Positions 25,065 through 32,563 of a stretch of DNA of 64,000 nucleotides are shown piece by piece; position 1 is the stretch's first letter, and the number at the start of each line of letters is the position of its first letter. Location of the stretch: NCBI GenBank assembly GCA_020633195.1, contig JACKEC010000029.1, positions 70,914 to 134,913 of the forward strand, given 5' to 3'. The translations under genes were made by a program, and so were the position numbers. The notes under the pieces are model-generated. The model ran no database searches. It had not been told where the DNA came from and worked only from the letters and a program-made list of their open reading frames with translations. This stretch comes from Sandaracinaceae bacterium (lineage in GTDB: Bacteria > Myxococcota_A > Polyangia > Polyangiales > Sandaracinaceae).

Positions 25065-26341
25065 CCGAGCGAGACCTCCAATCCGTCGACCGCGAGCGAG
25101 ACCCCGGGGACCACGGTGACCGAGCTCGTACCCGCCTCGATCCCGATCCCGTCGACTCCCGCGGACAGGCCGACGGTCGGGCCCGCGATCGATACCCCGG
25201 CGGCGTCGATCTTCAGGCTCAGGGTCGCGCCGGGTACGGGCGGCGCGACGCCGATCGACTGGCCGGGCTGGTCGACGGTGACCTTCCACCCACCGTCGAG
25301 GAGCACCTTCGCGCCCTCGACCTTCGTGTGGAAGGCCTTGGTGGTGAAGTCGAAGAGCGGGTTGAACGCGATCGACGTCGCCGCGGTCATCGTCACCTCG
25401 TTCAGCGCGCGGAAGAGCACCGTCTGGGTGAGCTGCTGCGGGTTGGGGAGCGTGAGCGAGCCCAGGGTGGCCACGGGCACGTAGGGTCGCCCGGGTCGGT
25501 TCGGGACGCCGATCTCGAAGCGCTTCATCGCGAAGCAGACGAGCTCCCCGGTCCGCGCGGCCACCCGAGTGCTCAGGACCGAGCGCGCGGTCACCCCCAT
25601 GATGCCCGCGATCGAGACCGCGTTGCAGGAGGTCACGCCCACGTGCTTCATCCCGCGGAGCCGGGTCGAGAACCAGCCCGAGGTCCCGACGAAGGGCGCG
25701 CCGAAGGTCACGCCGCCGAGGCCGAGGATGTCGACGCTCCCGAAGGTCGAGCCGATGACCGTGCCGCCCTGGGACCAGAGCTGGATGCCCGGCAGCTTCA
25801 CGTCCTTCTTCCACGCGAGCATCGCGACGTTGAGCGCGGCGCCGACGACGTCGATGGCCGCGCCGGTCGACTGCCAGATCGAGAAGTGCGAGCCGACCGC
25901 CGTCTCGGTGACCTTCGTCGCGGCGACGCCGATGCCGAGCGCGATGGCGAGGCCGGTCGCCAGCCCGCCGACGATGTCCGCCGACTTCTCGTAGCCCTCC
26001 GCGCCCTTGGGGAAGGTGCCTGGGAAGTTCTCGGACAGGATGGGGGCCGGCTTGAAGCCTGCCAGCACGGTGATGCCGCGGTTCGCGGTGACGTAGGTCG
26101 CGCCCGTCGAGCTGACGAGGAGCTTGCGCCTCGCCATCACGACCACGTCGTCGATCGCCTGGAGCCAGACCTGACCCGTCGCCTGACCGACGACGTCGCT
26201 CTGGTGGACCTCGCCCTTCGCGTAGATCCGCAGGTGCTCCTCGGTCTTCACCTCGATGCCTGGTACGTCGGCGTGCCCGACGCGGAGCCGGGTCCACGGC
26301 GCGGGGACCTCGAAGGTCAGCGTGCGCAGGTTCTCGGCCAT
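25061..26341 (-). CDS. Spike-like protein with hydrophobic insert (second of three)
   Basis: A 426-residue protein, family not recognised. The N-terminal region has beta strands and the GQVWLQAIDDVVVMARRKLL motif at about 56, then ATYVTANRGITVLAGF. The hydrophobic insert at about 120-178 contains two helix-like runs (ADIVGGLATGLAIALGIGVAA and AIDVVGAALNVAMLAW). Spike-like strands resume at about 185 (IQLWSQGGTVIGSTFGSVDI) and the C-terminus is a glycine/serine-rich strand series (AGVSIAGPTVGLSAGVDGIG). It shares the VWL motif and the strand-helix-strand order with its two neighbours. Start and stop overlap those neighbours, so the three are tightly coupled. Confidence 0.8.
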   Translation of the reverse strand: MAENLRTLTFEVPAPWTRLRVGHADVPGIEVKTEEHLRIYAKGEVHQSDVVGQATGQVWLQAIDDVVVMARRKLLVSSTGATYVTANRGITVLAGFKPAPILSENFPGTFPKGAEGYEKSADIVGGLATGLAIALGIGVAATKVTETAVGSHFSIWQSTGAAIDVVGAALNVAMLAWKKDVKLPGIQLWSQGGTVIGSTFGSVDILGLGGVTFGAPFVGTSGWFSTRLRGMKHVGVTSCNAVSIAGIMGVTARSVLSTRVAARTGELVCFAMKRFEIGVPNRPGRPYVPVATLGSLTLPNPQQLTQTVLFRALNEVTMTAATSIAFNPLFDFTTKAFHTKVEGAKVLLDGGWKVTVDQPGQSIGVAPPVPGATLSLKIDAAGVSIAGPTVGLSAGVDGIGIEAGTSSVTVVPGVSLAVDGLEVSLG

Positions 26342-28320
26342 CAGAGCAGGTCCACCAGGCCGAGGTTGACGGTCGTCATGCCGGGCGTGATCGCGATCCC
26401 GCCGCCGCCGATGTCGATCGCGCCGGCGCCCTGGGTGATCGCGCCCGCGGCGGGACCGAGGACGATCGTCCCGTTCAGGACCTGCACCACGGGACCCGTC
26501 GGCGACGAGATGGTGATGCCGCCCGCGCTCGCCTCGATGCGGTAGGCGACGTCCATCCCGATCGTGAAGTCGTCGTAGGCCTCGAGCTTCACCTCCCCGG
26601 CGCCCGCCTGGAGCTCGATCGTCGGCGCGAGCATCGACAGGCCCTTGGCGCCCGCGCCGACCACCTCGAACGAGATCGAGCGGATCACGTCCATCCAGAG
26701 CTCCGTGGTGGGCGTCGGCGCGTAGGTCCGCGGCGCGAGGTTGCCGAGGCTGATCGTCGCGCCGGTCAGCGTGGTCTCGCCCCCGCGCGACGCGATGATC
26801 AGGCGGCCCTCGGCGGTCAGGCAGGAGATCTCTTTCCCCGCGAGGATCGCGGCGTCGCCGAAGGTGTCGACCGTCGCGAAGATCACGCCCTCGAGGTTCA
26901 TGTGGGCGAAGCCCATGAGGCTGACGTTCAGCCCGTACGTCGAGGTGCCGTAGAGGCCCGCGATGGTGGTGACCGACGGCGTGCCCGCGTTGATGCCCGC
27001 CTCGGAGAACATGGAGACCGACTGCAGATCGGTGCCGGCGATCTTCCCGTAGGCCATGCGGACCGCCGACGTGGTCAGGGCGACGGCCAGCGCGGGGACA
27101 CCGAAGGCCGCCTTGAGCGCGCCCGTGGGGATCTTCTTGTCGACGGCCTTCAGCGTCGGGTCGTCGAGGTAGGCGCGGTCGAAGACCGTCTTGGCGAGGT
27201 TGGCCGCGCCGCCGAGCTTGGCCATGACGCCCCACAGGACCTCCGCGAGCAGGAAGCCCACGTCGATCTTGGCCGTCTTCGGCGCGCCGGGGTTGCCGTC
27301 GTCGTCGAGGTCGACCTCGCGGTGCGTGTCGGTCCCGTAGCCCGCCATCAGGCCGAGGTAGGCGCCACCGACGACGTAGGCGGCCTGCCTGGAGATGAGC
27401 GCGCTCCGCTTGCCCGCCATCAGGTAGGTCGCGTCGTGGGTCGACTGGAACCAGGTGTGGCCCTCGGACTGGACGGTCACCGTCTTGTCCGCCTCGAGCC
27501 AGACGTTGCGGGTGGTGGTCGCCGAGAAGCCCGACTGCGTCTGGCGGCCCACCTCGAGGGCGTAGGCGGCGCCGAGGTTGACGACGCTGTCGTGGGTCGG
27601 GACGGCGAACGTGGCGCGCTGCTGGTCGTCGAGCTGAGAGTCGGTGTCGTCGGCGAGCGCGTCGTCGTCGTCGAGGACTCCGAAGCCCGACAGATCGACG
27701 ACGAGGTCGCCCTCGGTCGGCGTGCCCTCGCTCCGCGACCAGTGGATCGTCAGCGTGTCCGTGTAGCCCTCTTCGGCCACCGGCACGAAGTTCAGAGGAA
27801 ACGAGACGCTGCCCCCGCCCGACGTGCTCGCGCTCGTCGAGGCGAGGGTGAAGCGCTCGCCGGTCGCGAGGGTGGCGGTGAAGGTGTAGTCGGCGTCGTC
27901 CGCGAAGGTGCGGACGTTGACCGCGCCGAGCGCGGTCGTGCCGACGTCGACGTGGCCGAAGGCGACCGCGGTGACGCCGCCGTCGACGATCGGTCGGTCG
28001 CTGGCGCGCGTCTCTCCGGCGAGCTCGCAGCGCGCGTAGACGTGCCCGTCGTGGCGTCGCGCCACGAGCGTGGCGGTGTGCCGGCCCACCGCGTCCGCGC
28101 GGTAGGTGACGAAGATGCTCGTCCGGATGTCGGTCGGCTTCGCGTCGTCGAGCCCGCCCGAGAGGGCGAAGCGGTCTGCGTCGTCACCCTCGAGCGTGTG
28201 CGTGAAGCGGGTCCCTGTCTCCAGCGTCTCGAAGACGGTCGACTCCGAGTCGGGCGGCTGCGACAGCAGCGCCATGGCGAAACGGATCTCGGTGGGATCG
28301 AGCGTCGCCGGGGCGGCCAA
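26341..28320 (-). CDS. Spike-like protein with N-terminal Ig-like domains (first of three)
   Basis: A 659-residue protein, TTG start three bases after the FHA gene stop, with an AAGAAGGG ribosome site in front. Residues 1-215 look like two Ig-like/choice-of-anchor beta domains (TSIFVTYRADAVGRHTATLV, VAFGHVDVGTTALGAVNV). A spike-like part begins near 270 (TRNVWLEADKTVTVQSEGHT...). A mixed hydrophobic insert lies at about 350-425 (VGFLLAEVLWGVMAKLGGAA, ALKAAFGVPALAVALTTSAV). Spike-like strands then run to the C-terminus (IELQAGAGEVKLEAYDDFTIG, GAIDIGGGGIAITPGMTTV). The family is not recognised. It shares the VWL motif with the next two genes and is the only one of the three with the Ig-like extension. 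Confidence 0.8.
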   Translation of the reverse strand: MAAPATLDPTEIRFAMALLSQPPDSESTVFETLETGTRFTHTLEGDDADRFALSGGLDDAKPTDIRTSIFVTYRADAVGRHTATLVARRHDGHVYARCELAGETRASDRPIVDGGVTAVAFGHVDVGTTALGAVNVRTFADDADYTFTATLATGERFTLASTSASTSGGGSVSFPLNFVPVAEEGYTDTLTIHWSRSEGTPTEGDLVVDLSGFGVLDDDDALADDTDSQLDDQQRATFAVPTHDSVVNLGAAYALEVGRQTQSGFSATTTRNVWLEADKTVTVQSEGHTWFQSTHDATYLMAGKRSALISRQAAYVVGGAYLGLMAGYGTDTHREVDLDDDGNPGAPKTAKIDVGFLLAEVLWGVMAKLGGAANLAKTVFDRAYLDDPTLKAVDKKIPTGALKAAFGVPALAVALTTSAVRMAYGKIAGTDLQSVSMFSEAGINAGTPSVTTIAGLYGTSTYGLNVSLMGFAHMNLEGVIFATVDTFGDAAILAGKEISCLTAEGRLIIASRGGETTLTGATISLGNLAPRTYAPTPTTELWMDVIRSISFEVVGAGAKGLSMLAPTIELQAGAGEVKLEAYDDFTIGMDVAYRIEASAGGITISSPTGPVVQVLNGTIVLGPAAGAITQGAGAIDIGGGGIAITPGMTTVNLGLVDLL

Positions 28321-28323
28321 CGC

Positions 28324-29580
28324 TCAGCCCTTCTTCCCCGCCACGCGGTGGTAGGCGCGCTGGAACGCGGCGCCGAAGAGGTGCTCGTTGGAGGCGTTGC
28401 CGGTGCCGAGCTCGAGGTGCTTCGAGACGTACTTGTAGTAGTTTCCGGCCGCGCCCCACGGGATGAGCCAGTCGCCGAAGCCCATCGAGGTCTTCGCGAT
28501 CGCGCCGCGGGAGACCGCGCCGATCGCGTGCGGGGAGATCGCCGAGAGCAGCGCCCGCGCGCCGTCCTGCGCGCCGGCCACGATCGCGAGCTGATGCATC
28601 GCGATGTCCGCGAAAGAGCGGGACAGCTCGTCGATGCGCTGGCGCGCGTCGGCGCGGGCGTCGAAGAGGTAGCGGAGCAGGGCGCGCCAGTCGTCGAACT
28701 GGGGCAGGCCGCTCGATCCGGCAGGGGCCTCGAGCTTCAGGTCTTCGCGGACCTGGCTCTGGCCGCGCTCGAGCGCGATGAGCGACGTGGCGAGCGCGGC
28801 GAGCACGGCGCCGGCGCGCTCCATCTGCGCCACCGGGTTCTCCCACTCGCCGGAGCTCCCGGGCGCGAGGCTCTCGAACCACGCGGGCACGTCGCTCGAT
28901 CCCGCTGCACTGCTCGCCTTGTCGAAGGCCTTCGGGTACTGCGCCTCGAGGAGCTGCTGGCGGGTCTCGCGCTCGCCCGCGTTCGCGTCGGCCATCGCCT
29001 CACGCAACGCGGCGTCGAGCTGCTCCTTCGCCGCCTCGAACGCGGCGTAGAGCGGATCGAGCCGCTCCATCACGGCCCGCTGCCGGTTCGCCATCGCCAC
29101 CAGCTCGGACGGGCTCGTGGACCCGCTGAGCTTGGACAGCGTGTTCTGGAGCTCCTCGGGGGACATGGAGCCGATCTCCATCGTCCCGGTCTCCGCGAAG
29201 CCCATGCTCGGACGCGAGGTGCCGCCGAACGTGAACGGGTCGGCCCGCCGCGAGACGACCTGATCGTCGCGCAGCGCGACCCGCGCCACCGTCAGGCGGA
29301 GCGGCCCGATCGCGAGCTGCATCTCGGGCGTGAGCTCCACCTCCGTGTTGCCGTGCAGGCGGTTGCCGTCGAGCTTCGTCCCGTTGGTCGAGCCGAGGTC
29401 GAGGAAGAGCGTCGAGGCCTCGTCGAAGCGGATCACCCCGTGCCACTGCGAGACGAACGCCTCGTCGATCGCGAGATCGTTGAGGGTGTTGCGCCCGATG
29501 CGCACCGGGGAGCGGGTGAAGCCGGCCTCGACCACCACGCCGGTGTCTTGGTTGGCCACGTGGATGAGCAGGGGCAGCAC
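28324..29580 (-). CDS. FHA-domain protein with TagH-like C-terminus
   Basis: A 418-residue protein, GTG start. The FHA domain is at about residues 22-95: Arg30 in RIGRNTLNDL, Ser44 and His47 in VSQWHGVI, and the STNG loop at 64-67 all fit phosphothreonine binding. A helical middle follows. The C-terminal region from about 270 (IALERGQSQVREDLKLE through FGAAFQRAYHRVAGKK) matches the conserved C-terminus of T6SS-associated FHA proteins (TagH/VasC type). In Pseudomonas such proteins are switched by a Ser/Thr kinase to assemble the secretion machine. Here it is the first gene of the nine-gene operon whose last gene carries a Ser/Thr kinase. The operon promoter must lie in the 101 bases before 29682. 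Confidence 0.88.
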   Translation of the reverse strand: MLPLLIHVANQDTGVVVEAGFTRSPVRIGRNTLNDLAIDEAFVSQWHGVIRFDEASTLFLDLGSTNGTKLDGNRLHGNTEVELTPEMQLAIGPLRLTVARVALRDDQVVSRRADPFTFGGTSRPSMGFAETGTMEIGSMSPEELQNTLSKLSGSTSPSELVAMANRQRAVMERLDPLYAAFEAAKEQLDAALREAMADANAGERETRQQLLEAQYPKAFDKASSAAGSSDVPAWFESLAPGSSGEWENPVAQMERAGAVLAALATSLIALERGQSQVREDLKLEAPAGSSGLPQFDDWRALLRYLFDARADARQRIDELSRSFADIAMHQLAIVAGAQDGARALLSAISPHAIGAVSRGAIAKTSMGFGDWLIPWGAAGNYYKYVSKHLELGTGNASNEHLFGAAFQRAYHRVAGKKG

Positions 29581-29681
29581 CTCGCGAGGCTACGCCAAGT
29601 CGGCGCGACGCGGGCCGGGATCCTGACGGGTGACGCTCCGGAGCCTTCGAGCGGGCCCGGCGCCGTGGTACGTGGAAAGGC

Positions 29682-31436
29682 ATGCGGGTCCTCGCTTGTC
29701 TCCTGTCCGCGTTGCTCCTCGTCGGGTGCTCGGACGATCCCGAGCGCCCGGCGACGACCCCCGAGCGATCACCGAGCGCCGGCGACGAGGGGGCCACCCG
29801 GGCGGCCGAGGTCGCGGCGCCCGAAGCGGAGGCGACAGCGGCAGCCGAGGCGACGGCGCCCTCGCTCCCGGACCGCTTCGAAGCGCTCGCGACGCTCGAG
29901 ACCCGGCGGCACGCGGCCTCCGACGAGTGGGGCACGGACGCCCGCTACGATCGGATCGTCCACCCCGATCCCGACGTGCGGCGCCGCCTCGACGCGCTCC
30001 TCGAGGAGCTCGCCCGCGAGGTGCTCCGGCGCGGGTACGGCGGCTGCCAGGTGTCCCTCGCGCAGGCCCACCTCGTGTCGGTGCGCTGCGCCCTGCGCGT
30101 CGAGGTCCGCGGCGGGATCGAGCTCGAGGGCTTCGCCCAGCACCTCGCGATCGAGGACGGAGAGCTCCGGCCGCTGACGGAGGCGGAGCTCTTCACCGAC
30201 GGCACCGATCTCGGCGCGCTGACCCACGAGCGGTGCGTGACCCGGGCCGCCGCCCTCGACGCCGCGCAGGGCGAGTACGTCAGCTACCCGTGGGGCGAGG
30301 ACGGCTGCCGCGAGGAGCGCGCCGTCGCCGCGCTGACCCCGACCGGCGTCAGCGTCGTCTACCACCTCCCGTACTCCTACCCGGATCAGCACGAGACGCC
30401 GGAGCGCATCGAGATCGAGCTGCCCTACGAGGAGCTCCGCGCGCACATCCGCGCTGGCGGCGCGCTCGGCGCGGCCCTCTCGGGTCGCGACCCCCGCGCG
30501 CCGCCGCCCGTCGCCGAGGACGCGGCCGGCGCGTGGGCGGTCACGCCCTTCCGCACCGAGCCGGAGCTGATCGAGCGGTGGTCCTCGCTCCCGACCGACG
30601 AGGCGTCGTCCCTGCGGCTCGAGCGCTGGCGCGGCCCCCTCGTCCGCTTCGTCACGCTCACGCGTCCGCCCGAGGCGCTCGCGGCGCACTTCGACGCCAC
30701 CGCGCGGCCCGTCGCGGTGACGGACTCGAGCGCGCTGCTCCCCGTGCGTTGGGCGCGCACCACGAGCGACCTCAACCTCCGCGCGACACCGAACACCGGC
30801 CAGCGCTCGCGCGGCACCTTGCCCGCCGGCGCGCACGTCGTGGCGATCGGCGGCGAGCTCGGCGCGCGCGGCGCGTGGTCGGGGACCTGGACGATGTTCG
30901 GTCACGGCTGGATCGCGGCGCGCTACCTCGCGGCGCCCGACGCCTGCGTTCCGTCTCGGCCCGACGGCTTCGGCCCCGCCACGCTCGTCTCGCGCGTCTC
31001 GGTGATCGGCCGCAACCGACGGCGCGACGCGGCGGTCTACGTCCGGCCCGAGGGGACCGGCACGGTGATCGCGATCCACGCGCTCGCCGCCGACGGCTGC
31101 GCGCCCGCCGAGGCGCTCTTCACGACTCGGCTCCCCGGCCGCGCCCGCGACGTGCGCCTGACCACGACCGCGCGCGTGGGCGGCACGACGATGCTGGTGG
31201 TGGGGATCCCGCGCGAGCACGCGGCGACGTACCGCGCCTTCGTCCTCGGCCAGCGCGAGCCCGTGTGGACGTACGAGGCGACCGAGGCCTCCGAGGAGGC
31301 CATCCGCCTCGGCGAGTCCGTCGGCGAGCAGTGGTTCCCCGTCTCGTACGGCGAGCGCGAAGGCTACGGCACCGTCACCCGCCGGATGCGCTGGACGGGC
31401 TCGGCGCTCGAGCGCGTCGAGCCCCCCGCGCCCTGA
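29682..31436 (+). CDS. SH3-domain lipoprotein, function unknown
   Basis: A 584-residue lipoprotein: signal peptide with lipobox LLLVGC (Cys about 16), then an acidic Ala/Glu/Pro spacer to about residue 60. The middle (about 75-270) is an uncharacterised domain with a CQVSLAQAHLVSVRCAL segment and a VVYHLPYSYPDQHETPE segment, similar in style to DUF3298-like domains. Residues 355-420 form a bacterial SH3 domain (TTSDLNLRATPNTGQRS, GHGWIAARYL), which usually binds peptidoglycan or peptides. The C-terminus is beta-rich. It is divergent from the FHA operon and ends four bases before the converging Cys-rich lipoprotein. Confidence 0.82.
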   Translation: MRVLACLLSALLLVGCSDDPERPATTPERSPSAGDEGATRAAEVAAPEAEATAAAEATAPSLPDRFEALATLETRRHAASDEWGTDARYDRIVHPDPDVRRRLDALLEELAREVLRRGYGGCQVSLAQAHLVSVRCALRVEVRGGIELEGFAQHLAIEDGELRPLTEAELFTDGTDLGALTHERCVTRAAALDAAQGEYVSYPWGEDGCREERAVAALTPTGVSVVYHLPYSYPDQHETPERIEIELPYEELRAHIRAGGALGAALSGRDPRAPPPVAEDAAGAWAVTPFRTEPELIERWSSLPTDEASSLRLERWRGPLVRFVTLTRPPEALAAHFDATARPVAVTDSSALLPVRWARTTSDLNLRATPNTGQRSRGTLPAGAHVVAIGGELGARGAWSGTWTMFGHGWIAARYLAAPDACVPSRPDGFGPATLVSRVSVIGRNRRRDAAVYVRPEGTGTVIAIHALAADGCAPAEALFTTRLPGRARDVRLTTTARVGGTTMLVVGIPREHAATYRAFVLGQREPVWTYEATEASEEAIRLGESVGEQWFPVSYGEREGYGTVTRRMRWTGSALERVEPPAP

Positions 31437-31440
31437 GCGG

Positions 31441-32427
31441 TCACCCGCAGAAGCCCGCCTCGCTCACGAAGGGTCGGCCGTCGATCATCTCGCAGGTCTG
31501 CGAGTCGGTGAGGGTGAGGCAGTCGCACGCCGCGCAGTCGAACGGGAGCGTCACGCACTGGTGCTCCAAGCCGTCATCGGGGCCGCAGCGCGAGCGGCAG
31601 TACTGGCTCGGCCGGCACTCGCCCGCGCCGCACGCCGGCTCCGGTCGACACAGGCAGTCCGCCTCGGGGCCGGGCTGCCAGATCCCGCCGACGCAGTCGA
31701 TCGCGGTGCCGCAGCACGCGTTGCCGCAGCCCTGCCCGTCGATGGGGCACGCGAGGCCGAGCGCCGACCGGGTGTCGGCGGGGCAGACCTCTTCGATCGG
31801 CGGGCAGACGATCTCGGGGCACGCGGCGGGCTGCCAGGCGCCGTCGACGCACTCCATCGCCGGCCAGTTGGGGCCGTCCGCGGTCGGGCAGCACTGACCG
31901 CACGTCGGCGCGCTCCCGTCGCAGGGCCCGCCCGCCGTCGGCTCGCGGCCGCACCAGCACGCGGGATCCGGCTCGGCCACGCCGCAGCTCCAGCGCCCGC
32001 TCTCGCAGGTGCAGAAGAGCCCCGGCCCGCAGGCGTCACCGCCGTTCGAGCACGTCGCGCCCTCGACCCGGCACGCGTTCGCCGGGGCCGTCGGGTCGAA
32101 GGGGTCGACGTCGTCCGGGCAGATCGGGCTCTCGCAGACCCAGGTCGTGCCCATGCACACGCAGCCCGAGCCGGGCGGGACGCCGCCGACGCAGCCCGGC
32201 GGGCAGCTCGACGCGTTCACCGGCGCCGAGGGCGGGCAGCTCCACGTCCCGCCCGAGCACTCGGGGTAGACGAAGAAGTCGCTGCCGCAGAACTGCGTGC
32301 ACTGGAAGGGCGGCGACCCGCAGGTGGAGCCGTCCGTCGAGAGCCCGCCGTCGCCTTCGACGCCGTGGATGTCCGCGCAGCCGAGGAGCGTGAGCCCCGA
32401 GGCGACCAAGAGGATCGACCATCGCAT
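31441..32427 (-). CDS. Cys-rich lipoprotein
   Basis: A 328-residue lipoprotein, lipobox LTLLGC (Cys17). Forty-five cysteines are spread along the mature chain in repeated C-x(5-12)-C spacings with W-x-C and CP motifs (GGTWSCPP, TTWVCESP, GRWSCGVA, GAWQPAACP). This predicts a disulfide-knotted surface protein built of small repeats that share an S/T/R/A-W-x-C core. Similar Cys-rich lipoproteins are common in large myxobacterial genomes; the function is unknown. There is no enzyme motif. Confidence 0.8.
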   Translation of the reverse strand: MRWSILLVASGLTLLGCADIHGVEGDGGLSTDGSTCGSPPFQCTQFCGSDFFVYPECSGGTWSCPPSAPVNASSCPPGCVGGVPPGSGCVCMGTTWVCESPICPDDVDPFDPTAPANACRVEGATCSNGGDACGPGLFCTCESGRWSCGVAEPDPACWCGREPTAGGPCDGSAPTCGQCCPTADGPNWPAMECVDGAWQPAACPEIVCPPIEEVCPADTRSALGLACPIDGQGCGNACCGTAIDCVGGIWQPGPEADCLCRPEPACGAGECRPSQYCRSRCGPDDGLEHQCVTLPFDCAACDCLTLTDSQTCEMIDGRPFVSEAGFCG

Positions 32428-32563
32428 GCCACCTCATCCGGCATCATCCGTGCCACGGCGGGGTCGCGGTCGATGGCGCGGAGGCTGCGCCACGCTGTGT
32501 CGCCGACCGGGCGGGGGGAGTTTTGGTCGAGCGCCGCGGCCGGGCCTGCGATAGAAACCGGCG

